Shown: piece after piece, positions 51,428-62,499 of the stretch
Layout of the letters: each line of letters opens with the position of its first letter
Position numbering within the stretch: position 1 is the first letter of the stretch
Origin: Candidula unifasciata
Lineage: Eukaryota > Mollusca > Gastropoda > Stylommatophora > Geomitridae
Length of the DNA: 64,000 nt
Assembly (NCBI GenBank): GCA_905116865.2
Contig: CAJHNH020007935.1
Location: 67,001 to 131,000, forward strand
Direction of reading: 5' to 3'
Made by a program: the position numbers and the translations under genes
The notes under the pieces: model-generated
What the model was told of the DNA's origin: nothing
What the model saw: only the letters and a program-made list of their open reading frames with translations
Databases searched by the model: none

Positions 51428-51995
51428 TTTGTCATTTACTATTTCTGTAATACGATCAATTCCAGTGCATATTTCCTGTGTTTCTTTAATGTTATCGGCC
51501 CACTTATCGTAATTCAGTGTTTCTGTAATGTCACCAATTCCAGTGTATATAATGCTATCAATCCATATTTCTGTGTGTAAAACAAAACAAGTAAAGGTCC
51601 CTTTTCCACGCCTTTAGGCGTATAGGGCATATAGGGCTAGACCTATATTTTTATAGACCAATCAGCACAAGATGGGTGATGTGGTCAGCATCATGCCAGC
51701 CGCCTTTACTTCCAGGGACTGCAGCCGGTACCCACTCAAGGTTTGGTTTTCCTGGGAGTCAAGGTTATTTTTTAAAAAAAAGTCTGGCTCTGTCAGGGAG
51801 CAAACCCACGACCTTCCGATTCCGCACGTGAGCGTCTTGCTGCTACGCCACAGCGACTCCTATTTCTGTATGTAGTGTTTCTGCAAATACACCAATCCTA
51901 GATCACACAATGTCATCAGTCTATATTTCCATACACAGTGTTTCTGTTATGTGACCAACCCTAGTTTATGTAATAATACCAATCCATATTTCCTC
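51390..51995 (+). repeat. Degenerate ~60-bp tandem repeat split by a SINE
   Basis: Words TATTTCTGTAATGTCAC, CAATTCCAGTG(T/C)ATAT and CAATCCATATTTC recur several times before 51595 and after 51862. Confidence 0.6.
51597..51862 (-). mobile_element. SINE family B, antisense
   Basis: TCCCTTTTCCACGCCTTTAG, ATTTTTATAGACCAATCAGC, GATGTGGTCAGCATCATGCC, CCCACGACCTTCCGATTCCG, TACGCCACAGCGACTCC. Confidence 0.9.
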
Positions 51996-52044
51996 AGTAT
52001 TTGTGTGGAGAAATCAGTCCACATTTCTTTACATTTGTTAGTTG

Positions 52045-52235
52045 TGTATATCCTTTACAGGACGTTGCAGAACCAACCCCAACAGCCCCTGGCTGTTGTG
52101 TGGTTTTTCTAAACAAATTTACGTCCAGTAGTTTGCCATTGCTTTCTGGCTTTCTTGATACCACTGTCGAAACCAATGCAAGGCGCATGGCCTGCAGCTG
52201 GGATCGAACCCGCATCAACTTAGCCACAGAGCCGA
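52045..52235 (-). mobile_element. SINE family A, antisense
   Basis: TATCCTTTACAGGACGTTGC, AACAGCCCCTGGCTGTTGTG, GTCCAGTAGTTTGCCATTGC, GCAGCTGGGATCGAACC, CTTAGCCACAGAGCCGAC. A short internal deletion removes part of the head. Confidence 0.88.
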
Positions 52236-52804
52236 CTCTTTAAATAAGGATTCTTTAATTTCATTAGTCCACATTGTACATGAGATCACAACATGTGAAG
52301 AAGCATGGTCGCCCATGCAACCCAACCAGGCCTTCGATAATGATGAAATCTAAACTGAATAACCTCGAATTGTATATTTAATACAGAAATACAACAAACT
52401 CAACATGAATACAATGATCAACTGTCATTTTTCACATGTTAAAACACATTCACAGATAAAACATTCATTACAATTTAAACCATTAAAGTATATGTAAATG
52501 TATAACAAAGTAATGTAAAAACAACCAGCCCCTAAAACATTAAAAGATATTCATCAAACAGTGAGATATTCAACATAATACCATGACAAAGAGCTCACAA
52601 AAGAAATTTAACCCAGGCGGATTTGATAAAACTATTCACCTAAACAAAAAGATCACATTAATAATGATGATGTATATGTGAATAGAGAAACAGTAGAACA
52701 GTTAAAAGTAGCCAGTGATTCTTAGCTTGCCTGTTTGCAAGCCAGTGAAATAAGAGTTGGCCAACACACTGTGACAGGTGTCTGTGTGGGAGAAGTATCA
52801 GTGT

Positions 52805-53400
52805 GCAATGTCTTTCATTAGTTTCTTCTTCTTCTTGGCGCTCACTGGCTGTAAACTCTGTCAGGAAGCTCTAGTTGTTCAACCACTTATTGACTTTGGT
52901 CTTGTTCCAGAACTTGACTTGTGCATGCACATCCGGTCTACTAATAAGCTTACTACTCTTCTTCTTCTTCTTCTTTGCGTTCACCAGCTGTACATTCTGG
53001 AGTAAAGTTCTGGTTGTTCGTCCACTTCTGGACTGCAGTCCTGTTCCAGAACCTGAGTGTTGCATGTGCATCAGTTTTACAGATTTGATTCTCTTGAATG
53101 CAGACTGCTGGTTCCTTGCCTCTCAGGCAGATGCACTCCGACTTCAAAGGAAGCTCCCCAGTTAGTCGACTCTTACGACATGCTTTTGGGGAGGCAGTGG
53201 GTCTATTCTTGTTTTCCCCACAATAGGGCCCCGGAACCCACACAGGGGAGCTTACTACTGTTTCCTCACCTCTCAGGCAGATGCACTCAAGAGTTCGAAA
53301 GAAACCCCTCTAACTGGCCACCTTTTACATATGATTGGGGCTGGGGGTTGGTGGGGCTACTCTTTCTCTCTCTCCAAAAAATGGGACCCAGGAACACACA
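52805..53400 (-). mobile_element. Family E SINE (outer copy) containing a nested family E copy
   Basis: Outer antisense copy: TTCTTCTTCTTGGCGCTCAC to 52957, then resumes at 53249 with CCTCACCTCTCAGGCAGATG up to about 53400. Confidence 0.85.
52958..53248 (-). mobile_element. Family E SINE nested in another family E SINE, 11-bp TSD
   Basis: Flanked by AGCTTACTACT at 52947-52957 and 53249-53259. On the minus strand it runs from CCCCTGTGTGGGTTCCGGGG to a (GAA)n tail, 291 bp. This defines the full family unit and shows it moves by target-primed insertion. Confidence 0.95.
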
Positions 53401-53409
53401 AAAAGATCT

Positions 53410-54460
53410 TTCCTTTTAAAAGGAAGGGTCTATGAAATGTTTATCTTAAACATAACGGATGAAACTGACAAGGCTAGAGAAAACCAGTCGAGGATTTTTA
53501 GTTAATTACAGAACGAAAAAAACTAAAAACAATCAAATAAGTTTAATTAAAAAAAGCCATCTTCATTGTGAAGGCTGGCCGAAATGGATCTACAACACAC
53601 TATGTCTCTGGCTGCACACTCTCTCAGACTATTGTTTGTCTACATCTTGATGTTATACTTTTAACTTGTATCGTTGCCAGCCTTTGCTTTCAACTTTACC
53701 CTTTAATATGGGTTTTAAAACAGAGGTTATGTCTTTTAATGTAGTCAAAATATTTCAATAGTCTTTCAGCAACTCTATTTTCATTCTGTCTTTTCAGACC
53801 TTCTGTATTTGATTGCTATCGTTTCAATGGGCTAAAACTTTGATAAAACTTATAATATTAAAAAAAAATAGTAAATAAACTGGAAAAATGCTTGTAGAAC
53901 ATGTCCGCTTTACAGACTAAATTTACAGTATTAAAAAAAAAAGGGTTTTTTAAAGGAGTTTTCCTTAAATGCAGAGGCAATACATGGTACTCAGTTCCTG
54001 GGCTCACCCAAGGAACCGTCTTGCTCATGACTGTTTAACCTCACTTTTGTACAGCCTCCAACTTATCAGGGGTTGCAGCTTTAGAAGCCAACCTGCAGAC
54101 CTTGGAACTCCATCACCTAAACAAAATGAGTCCACTATAGCTTCACACAGATAAAACAACAGAGAAGTGTCTGACCAGGTATGACAGATACATAATGTGG
54201 CTGACTGAACAGGCCTCAAACATCAAGTTCACTGCATCTGACCAACAGAAGGCGGGGGAGAGGGGGGGGGGTGTCTGTGTGGAGAGGGGGAGGAACTGAC
54301 CAGAGTCCACAACAACTGGTTGTCCAATGACTTGTGGAGTTAATGACTATGATGATGATGGATTTGATAAAATAAGCGACTCAAGAAATATGCACTGACA
54401 ACAGTCCAGTAACTGAGAAAAAAAAACGGCACAAAGGATGAGACATTCGTTTACAATGTG
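53410..54460. other. Unassigned intergenic sequence
   Basis: AT-rich, with a G-rich run at 54253-54296; no feature supported. Confidence 0.3.
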
Positions 54461-54463
54461 CCA

Positions 54464-54650
54464 GACTTCTTCACATTCACCTGCTGTAAACACAACTTTG
54501 CCCTCATCATAATACTTCAGGTCTGCATGCACATCCATTTTATAGATCTGGCATATGTGTGTGTACAGCTTTGATTCTTTGCTTTTTAGGCTTATGCACT
54601 TTCAAAGAAAGCTATGTTGGCCAGGCCCCCCAGCTGGGAACCTGTTTCTA
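54464..54650 (-). mobile_element. Family E SINE, antisense, diverged
   Basis: GACTTCTTCACATTCACCTG, CTGTAAACACAACTTTGCCC, TGCATGCACATCCATTTTAT, GGCTTATGCACTTTCAAAGA. Confidence 0.7.
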
Positions 54651-55639
54651 AGATGACCACAGCATCACATGCCAGACTTTTTAGGTGAGAGTGGCCGTGG
54701 TTCACCATCTCACGCCATCACCAATCTCAGAACAGGTCAGTGTTCTTGTCCTGCCTAAGCCATGTGACTGAGCTATCCGGATATGTATCTCTTGGCTAGG
54801 TTCACGTTAATCTCACCAAATAGAGTAGGTAACTTTTCATTCGCAAGTTTGTTGGGCTGGTCGACTTTCCTGAAGGTTACGGGTGTGTACCGCTCTGTTG
54901 TTTGCTTTCTGTGATGTCTTGCATTTACGTTTTCATACTGAGAAAGAGAATGCCTGTGACATAGGTTGCAGCAGTCTCTGGGGGGATGTTGCTGTGTTAG
55001 GACCAGTTTCTCCATGTTTTTGGAGTGTTAAAAGCGCTGGCGTGCTGAAATATACAACACCCGATATCAAAGGCATTGCAAAACACCTCAATAACCTTGT
55101 GCCAAGGTGACAGGTACAGCAACTACCAATCAGAAGTGAGCTAGTGTGTATATAGGCGGGGCATGGGGAGATCAACCTTTACCGTATCTCTTGTCTCCCC
55201 CTAGACCCCCCCCCCCCCATCAAGCTTATCAGTCAAATGTCATCAAGTTTATTTATGAGGACACTAGAACTAATTTCAGATCTCACTTCATTTTCTGATA
55301 CTGAGCATCAAACAGGAAAAAAAAAAATAATACAAAAAATAACTCAAAATAATAAAATGTTTCCACAGATTTAAGCAACATTTGCACTATGAGTATTCCG
55401 AGCTATGGATGTTTCATGTACAATGAAAATGTAAATATCTAATAAAACATTCACACATCTATGATGCGAAAACAGACTACATATAAAAACCAATCTATGA
55501 ATGCTATGGTTTTTAAACAGCAGAAAAAAGCAATAAGGAAGAGATATTTCTACATGTTGCTGGTGTTTCATACCTTCCTGATCTTTTATCTATTATTATT
55601 TATCATTGTCAGTGTTGTATTATTCCCAAGTGTTGTAAT

Positions 55640-56003
55640 TAGTAACCATGGAAATGAGATGTCTGAGAAGGGCTGTAGGAGTGACCATAAGAGGAATGAG
55701 ATCATAAGAGAAAAAGTCGGCACAGAACCAATTCTAAATTACATACGAAGACAGCAAGTGAAATGGTTTGCCCACTTAGAGAGAATGCCTTGTGACACCA
55801 TACCATACAAAGCATACATGGAAAGAGAAGAAGGACGTAGAGCATGAGGTTGACCAAGAACAAGATGGAAGGATAACATCAGAGAAACTCTACAACAGCA
55901 CGATGTGCCTATGGTCGAGGCGGCCAGAAGAGCTAGAAACAGAACCTTATATCTCACTCGACACACACAGCGGTAAAAGAGGAAGTGAAGAAGAAGAAGA
56001 AGT
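55640..56003 (+). mobile_element. LINE ORF2 C-terminal fragment with a GAA tail
   Basis: MEMRCLRRAVGVTIRG, then REKVGTEPILNYIRRQQVKW and FAHLERMPCDTIPYKAYMER (frame to 55847), then GWPRTRWKDNIRETLQ-like sequence in another frame, ending GAAGTGAAGAAGAAGAAGAA at about 56003. Two frame changes. Confidence 0.8.
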
Positions 56004-56639
56004 TGTAATGTTCTTTCATGAGCCTGGTCTATTTTGTTTTGTTCAAACCACTAAATTGTTGTTGTATCGTACCTTGAAAACAAACAAGTTTCTCGGCTTT
56101 CATTTTGTCATCAGCTTAACATTTTGTTATTCATGCACGAAGTTAGTTTCTCTATTATTTCATCAAGTTAGTGTTGTAGTTTCTTCAACAGTTACTTCAT
56201 AAACTTAGCTTCTCTACTTCAGTATTGCCATCAGCTTAGCATTCGGCCTTTTTAAGATAAACCTAGTTTATCTATTATTATTTTATCATCAAATTAGTGT
56301 TGCGATGTTCAATGTCTTTCACACATGAATGCTCACAACAAAGGAGTTCACAAACCTACACATCTCCCTCAGAACCACTAAACAAAGAAAGGATCAGTGC
56401 TGCCAGATGTGACCAGATGATGCATGACTGAAGCCAAAGCAACTACGCTATTATGAGGACCAAGATGACTTTTTTTTTTGTACTGCTAGGAGAAGTTTCT
56501 GTAATAAAATCTGGCCGATCAACAGCTATACTCAAATTTCACACTAATATTCATTTTAGTCAAAATGCTTGCAAAAATGTTACAATAGTTTCGGTATGTT
56601 ACAAATAACAAACTGTAATGTACCTTATAGGCACTCATT

Positions 56640-57090
56640 AATGCAAAAGAAAGTAGAGACAGAAGTCACAATAGATAACATAAAAACAGAAGGCTAGTTA
56701 TCACATCAGGAATCGAACCTTTCGCCTCCAGATGATGAGAGCACCTCACTGCAGGAATAAGCTAACTTCAACAAAATGACCAATTTGACACCCTTGGTGT
56801 GATAACAATATATTTCCATTTTTATGTTGCCTAAGGTGTCCTTCTGACTCTGCTTCTTTCTTCCGCATCTGTGAGTATCAATCAATACTTTACATTGTGT
56901 GGAATCAAGGGTTCCCTCAGCAATTTACTTATGAGGCATGATACAACAAGTACAAACAAACACAGATGAACTAATGTACAATGTTTGCCTCGGTCATTTG
57001 CACTCACTAGTTATAAGCTCTCCTTTTATTAGATGATTAGATGCCCTCTTTTCCCCTGTGAATGATTTCTAACCAAGAAATGAGGGACCA
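56640..57090. repeat. Diverged direct duplicate of 57295-57930
   Basis: Shared blocks: TCACTGCAGGAATAAGCTAA/TCACTGCAAGAATGAATACG, TGTGGAATCAAGGGTT/TGAATGGAATCAAGGGTT, ATTTACTTATG/ATTTATTTATG, GCACTCACTAGTTATAAGCT/ACACTCACTGCTTATAAGCC, TGATTTCTAACCAAGAAATG/GGATTTATAACCAAACACAA. The order is kept, so the small gene's 3' flank exists twice. Confidence 0.65.
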
Positions 57091-57520
57091 TCGGTCAACC
57101 CATGTTTGTATTTTGACTCAAGACTACCATAAAAAGGTCAAACAACAGTTTAGGTTGTTATAATTAAAATTTAAAAAAATAAAACAACAGTTATGTACTT
57201 TTCAGACGTAGAAGCACAGAGTCAGCTGAGGAAACCTGAACACATACAGAATGAAGCCCGAGTGCTTTGATGTTGATTCTTAATTCAACATTTAGATGCA
57301 GAAGCTAGCTGACACAAAAGGAGTTACAATTATCATAATCAGACCAAGAATCAAGTCTGTTGCCCTGTAGATGGTGACGAATCTCACTGCAAGAATGAAT
57401 ACGTGTACTTCAACTATAGTTTTAAACATTTATGTTCTCAAAGGCATCCTTCTGTTCCTAGTCTCCTCCTCCCCAATCCCCCCTTTTCGGCATGTATGAG
57501 AACCAGTCAGTACTTTACAA

Positions 57521-57726
57521 CAGTGTTTCCCAAACTTGTCTTAGTAGCTGTGCCTTTTTTCAATTAAAACTATTCCTCGGCGTCCTAACCCAAGTAAAAG
57601 TATGACCATTCGTATGTAAGAGATTAAAAAAACAAAAAAAACTAGTGTATCTTCAAACATTTCACGGCGCCCCTGTGAAGAAGTCGCAGCTCCCAGGGGC
57701 GCTGCGCTGCAGTTGGGGAATCACTG
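57521..57726. mobile_element. 206-bp hAT-type MITE with a perfect 8-bp TSD
   Basis: CTTTACAA at 57513-57520 and 57727-57734. Termini CAGTGTTTCCCAAACTTGTC and GTTGGGGAATCACTG are inverted. It splits the 3' flank of the small gene. Confidence 0.93.
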
Positions 57727-57945
57727 CTTTACAATATTATACTATCTGAATGGAATCAAGGGTTATTCGATGATTTATTTATGTAGTATTTTACAAAAAA
57801 TTAAAACAAATACAGTTAAACTAATGTTCACATTTTTCCTTCTGCCATTTACACTCACTGCTTATAAGCCCTCCAACAATCAGAGGCCTTGCTCCTCGTG
57901 AGGGATTTATAACCAAACACAATTAGGGGTCGCTGAGCAGAAAGA

Positions 57946-58257
57946 TCATGGTAAGACAATTCTCTGTGTCACCACCTCCACTTCGGGTTGTTCGACCTCC
58001 TGCACAAGTCTTCGCAGTTTGTTAATTTCCTCGGCTTTAGTACTGGCATAGTGGTGGTACATCATCTTCACCCCTGTCACCACCGATAACCGTAGTCGTA
58101 AGTTATACCTGAAGGAATTTTTCTTGTTTTTGACTGCCCGCCGATACCTGACCTCCAGGTCTTTGATCTTTTGGTCAAGCAAAATTATTTGTTGACAAGC
58201 TCGGTCAAATTTGCTCCGGGCTTCATTCATCTTCTCTTCTAGCATCTGTGCATCCAT
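57946..58257 (-). CDS. Small alpha-helical/coiled-coil protein, 103 aa, complete
   Basis: An uninterrupted frame from ATG (58257-58255) to TGA (57948-57946). The sequence is strongly helical and charged: EEKMNEARSKFDRACQQIIL, LDQKIKDLEVRYRRAVKNKK, FRYNLRLRLSVVTGVKMMYH and AEEINKLRRLVQEVEQPE, with heptad-like Leu/Ile spacing in residues 5-45 and 70-92. An in-frame stop at 58347-58345 shows the 5' end is complete. A good acceptor (TTCTTTTCAG) at 58472 implies a spliced 5' UTR exon starting at 58471. A minus-strand AATAAA lies at 57779-57774. An upstream ATG at 58413 opens a 22-codon uORF. No signal peptide or membrane segment. I do not recognise the family. Confidence 0.72.
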   Translation of the reverse strand: MDAQMLEEKMNEARSKFDRACQQIILLDQKIKDLEVRYRRAVKNKKNSFRYNLRLRLSVVTGVKMMYHHYASTKAEEINKLRRLVQEVEQPEVEVVTQRIVLP

Positions 58258-58696
58258 GATAGTATGAAGTTAATATCTGACACACAACGTTTGCTTGTCA
58301 AGTACTAGCCAAGTAGTCTCTCTAAACTTGTCTCTAGTGTCTTTCTAATGACATACTCTGAGCATATGATGCCAAAAAGAACCAATTTTTTGTGTGGTCA
58401 CCACTGCATGCATTCCTCTTCTGCCAGATTTTTCACTCGTTCTCCTCAAACCCCAACAAGGAATCCTTTCTCTGAAAAGAAAAGTAAATAAATTTAAATG
58501 TTGCTCTGGTAGTGGACATGGCAAAATCATATAAAAAGTGCTAATCATTACAAGAGTACTTCAAAAGCTGTTAGGTTTCACTGAAGCAAAGTTCATTTAT
58601 TCCTGAATCAGCCTACCAGACCAAACCCACCCACCCACACTGGACAACAGGTTACTTCGTAACAATTCTCTGGAGTCCCAATATAACAGTGTTATG

Positions 58697-58945
58697 TGGG
58701 GACTGCCGTGGTGTAGCGGCTAGATGCTCGCTTGCGGATCGGAAGGTTGTAGGTTCAGGTCCTGATGGAGACAAGACCAAAAAAAAATGACCTTTGCCCC
58801 CAGATACAATCCTGGGAATTAAAGGCGGCTGGCGTGATGTTGACCACACCAGCCACCAAGTGTCGATTGGTTTATAAAATATAAGTTTAGCCCTATGTGC
58901 CCATTATGCATGAAAATGTGGAAAAGGGTCCTTTACTTTAAATTT
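58697..58945 (+). mobile_element. SINE family B, sense
   Basis: GGGGACTGCCGTGGTGTAGC, GATCGGAAGGTTGTAGGTTC, AATGACCTTTGCCCCCAGAT, GTGATGTTGACCACACCAGC, AAAAGGGTCCTTTACTTTAA. Confidence 0.9.
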
Positions 58946-59025
58946 TTTTTATACGGCTGTAAGGTTGAATGGGATTTCCAGGATACAACCCCTCTGATTC
59001 TCATCCTTGAGGTAAAAAGTAAGTA

Positions 59026-59235
59026 AGTAAAGGACCTATATAGACCTATATGTTATAGACCAATCGGCACAAGATGGGTGATGTGGTCAGCATCACGTTG
59101 GCTGCCTTTACTTCCCAAGACTGCACTCAGTACCCACTTAAGGCTGGGTCGACCTGGGAGCCAAGGTGGTTTTTTTTAAAGTCCAGCTCCGCGAGGGAGC
59201 AAACCCACGACCTTTCGATCCGCCACGGTGACTTC
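59026..59235 (-). mobile_element. SINE family B, antisense, forming an inverted pair with the previous copy
   Basis: AAAGGACCTATATAGACCTA, AGACCAATCGGCACAAGATG, GGTCAGCATCACGTTGGCTG, CCCACGACCTTTCGATCCGC. It lies about 80 bp from the sense copy in opposite orientation. Confidence 0.9.
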
Positions 59236-59449
59236 CCATCCTTTAGGTGTTGATCCTAATCTTATAGACTGCAATCCCTAGAGAGAAACAAAATTCAGCA
59301 ATAAGGATATGTGATTATGATAATCACAATACATAAATACAGCTACGGCAGGTAACTCCTGTAAAATTACCTTTACCTCCCAATGGGACACAAGCCTTCA
59401 ACCAACTCACATCTTGTCTATTGTGGACTTATCCACAGTTGATTACATT

Positions 59450-60145
59450 TTGTGGCGCTTTGTTAATATCCTACCATAAACAGGGGAAATCCACAGGGGT
59501 GGTAGATAGGCTGCATGCAGTTGTAGGACCTAAGCTGCATGCAGTCGTGTGACCTAGGCTGCACTATGTCGTGGGACATAGGTGGGCTGTGGGGTCAGGG
59601 CCAGTTCTAGATGTTTTGGGGGTGGTTAGAAGCACCAGAAAGCCGGGAAACCCAGTCTTACCTCTAAAATGTTGGACTGTCCTGTGACGTCATCTGGGGT
59701 ATCATCCTTATAACGGTACTAAATTATCAAGGCCGAAAATATATACTAACAGGGCCTCACTCACATTTTAATTGCGGACTTCCAGGGACTATACCGCCAC
59801 TGCTGAATTGCAGACTATACCGCCACCACCGAGAGTATCTTTCACGCCACTATGCGCGGCGTGGATAGGGGCTAAACTAGATGGCTGGGATTCATGAGCA
59901 AATAAAATGAAGGAAGCTGCAGGAGATGCGGTAGCTGCTACTCGTGTGTCTCAACCATCTAATTTAGCCCCAATCCAGCAGCACGTAGCGGCATGGGAGA
60001 TACTCTCGGCGGTGGCAAAAATGCACAATTTAAGTCGCCGGAAGTCCACAACTGAAATGTGACTGAGGCCCTGTTAGGGTACATTTTCGGCCTCAACTAT
60101 TTGGGACCATTATTCAGAGGATAGCCAAGATATTAATTAAGAACC
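59450..60145. mobile_element. MITE family F copy, interrupted by foldback element 3
   Basis: TTGTTAATATCCTACCATAA at the left; TTGGACTGTCCTGTGACGTC before the break at about 59698. The expected right end (ATATTAATTAAGAACC) reappears at 60129 after the foldback element. Confidence 0.7.
59697..60126. mobile_element. Foldback element 3
   Basis: Left arm (ATAACGGTACTAAATTATCA, GGCCGAAAATATATACTAAC, AGGGCCTCACTCACATTT) is inverted at the right (ATGTGACTGAGGCCCTGTTA, ATTTTCGGCCTC, ACCATTATTCAGAGGATAGC). The core has CACGCC...GGCGTGGATAGGGGCTAA, CTAGATGGCTGGG and a loop at 59893-59945, then the inverted CTAATTTAGCCCCAATCC. Confidence 0.85.
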
Positions 60146-60175
60146 GATTGTGTCGCTAAATTCAAAATAAACAAT

Positions 60176-60420
60176 ATCTTTTTATTCTTCACATTCACCA
60201 GCTGTAAACTCTGGTGAAAGTTCTGGGTATTCATCCACCTATGGACTTCAGTCATGTTACAGAACCTGAGTGTTGCATGCATTTTTGTTTCACAGATCTG
60301 CCTCATTTGTATGCAGACTGTTGGTTCCCTGTAAAATGGACATGAATGCAAACTCAATTTCTGGGACAAGATCAAAGTCCAGGTGTGGACAAACAGAACA
60401 TTTCTTTCATTGCCAGCTGT
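60176..60420 (-). mobile_element. Family E SINE fragment(s)
   Basis: CTTCACATTCACCAGCTGTA, ATTCATCCACCTATGGACTT, ACAGATCTGCCTCATTTGTA in antisense. From about 60345 a short sense-oriented piece follows (GGGACAAGATCAAAGTCC). Confidence 0.65.
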
Positions 60421-60447
60421 AATGCCACACTGTGTTAATGTTTTTTC

Positions 60448-60965
60448 CGGCTATCCTGCGAATAACGGTCCTAAATTATCGAGGCGGAAAATATACCCTA
60501 ACAGAGCCTCAGTCACGTGCGCACTTCCGTCTTAAATTGTGCACTTCCGCCACCGCCGAGAGTATCCCTCACGCGGCGTGGATTGGGGCTAAACTAGATG
60601 GCTGGGACTCACAAGCAGCAGCTACCGCATCTCCTGCAGCTTCCTTCATTTTATTTGCTCATGGTGCCACCTAGTTTAGCCCCAACCCACACCGCTCATG
60701 CCGCGTGGGGGACACTCGTGGCGGAAGTTGCCGGAAGTTCACAATTCTAGTTTAGCCCCAATCCACGTCGCGTGAGCGGCGTGAGGGACACTCGGTGGTG
60801 GCGGAAGGTGCCGAAAGTTCGCAATTCGGCCGTGGCGGAAGTTGCTGGAAGCTTGCATTTTAAAGCGACGGAACTCAGGAACTGCGCAGTTGACACGTGA
60901 CTGAGGCCCTGTTAGGGTATATTTTCCGCCTCGATAATTTACGACCGTTATTCGGAGAATAGCCG
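60448..60965. mobile_element. Foldback element 4 (loop inverted relative to element 3)
   Basis: Arms: CGGCTATCCTGCGAATAACG, AAATTATCGAGGCGGAAAAT, CCTAACAGAGCCTCAGTCAC at the left and the complement at 60895-60965. The core has several GTTTAGCCCCAATCCACGTC / GGATTGGGGCTAAACTAG modules in both orientations. The loop at 60609-60663 is the reverse complement of the element 3 loop. Confidence 0.9.
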
Positions 60966-61790
60966 AGTAGTGTCGTGTTGGTGGTGTTAGTAGTACAGAA
61001 GTGTGCTGTTGTAAAAGACTAGCTAGTATTATTTAGTTTTAGCAGCAGTCTGCAGAAGTAAGAATTACAAAAAAAATTATAGTATTAATAATTTATTAAA
61101 CACAGACGTCAGAAGAAAGAATTAAATAAACTTTTAAACAATACAAACTTATGACGCTAATCTAATATAACTAATTATATTAATAACAATCTTAAGGAAC
61201 AAATATGGCCATGGGATGAAAAACAAAATTTAAAATAACAAGGGTATAATTTATAAACAATTTAATCAACTTCAACAACAAGGACAATGAAATGGCAATC
61301 ACATGCGAATTTCCAGAACACTACAGTACAGGATATTACTTTAAAGAAGACTACTATAAATGAAACGTGTTAGGAAAAACAGGCGACAGATAACTGCTGC
61401 CATTTCCATATTTCACGATACAATAATTAACCAACTTCGGTATACTAAACAGGAATCATTATCATGGTAAACACCGACCTGAAACTCCGACACAGAAAAA
61501 CTGCAGTCACGACATTTTGACTTCTTTGACAGATTTGCCAGATTGACTTTTACATGCCAAATTCCTCGCATGTAATTTTGTGAATCGGGTAAACCGGATA
61601 ATATTTCGGATAATAACCATATAAATAACCATATACGCCATCAAAAGCAGACTTACAAACACTTTGAAGTCACCAACTGGAAAGAAAAGGCAAATCGCAG
61701 AGGCGAATTGAAACGATGGAAGTAGGGGGTGGTGATTGTGGGGGGGGGGGAGGGGGGGGGAGGGCGGCCGGGTGATTTTTGAAGCAGAGA
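60966..61790. other. Unassigned AT-rich sequence
   Basis: No gene or repeat family supported; a G-rich run lies at 61739-61765. Confidence 0.3.

Positions 61791-61794
<4 letters not shown>

Positions 61795-61847
<53 letters not shown>
61795..61847. repeat. (TA)n(GA)n microsatellite
   Basis: TA tract then GA tract. Confidence 0.95.
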
Positions 61848-61965
61848 CCACAATATTTTGGGCTGATAAAAGGACATGCCGCTAATATTTTCAGTTTATT
61901 TATTTAAAAGGGAAAATTACGCTTTTAGTACCTATCGGATGGCTGGGACACACCGAATATAATTA

Positions 61966-62081
<116 letters not shown>

Positions 62082-62499
62082 CATAGACACCAAAACCTGC
62101 AGACTCAGAACCCTTGAGCGTCCTGAAAAAGCGTGTAGAACTGTAGAGTGCATGCGTTATCAAGACGTATTTGTTTCCTTGCTAGAAACACGCCCATCTT
62201 CAGGCTATTTATATCTATAGTTGGCTGTGGTGAGAAATAACAATTCAGGGTTGGGGTCAGAGAGCGTCTGGGTTGATCAGAAAAATGTGGAATGTTCTTT
62301 ACATAGGCGACGGCACCTAGAGGCTCAGGTTCTTTGAGCCACCACCGACTCCTCTCCCCTTTTCCAACACTTTTTAATTTAAGAGACCCCCATGTAACCA
62401 TGATGTATAAAATGTTGTTGAGACCGCAGTGATTTCTTAATGACGGTGCCACGACAATTTTGTTTCCATGCTTTTAAAGAGTCAAGTATAGCCTACAGT

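Noticed and set aside
61507..61851. 114-aa minus-strand frame with a hydrophobic stretch
   Set aside because: Starts in a (TA)n(GA)n repeat; proline run from a poly-G tract; no supporting signals.
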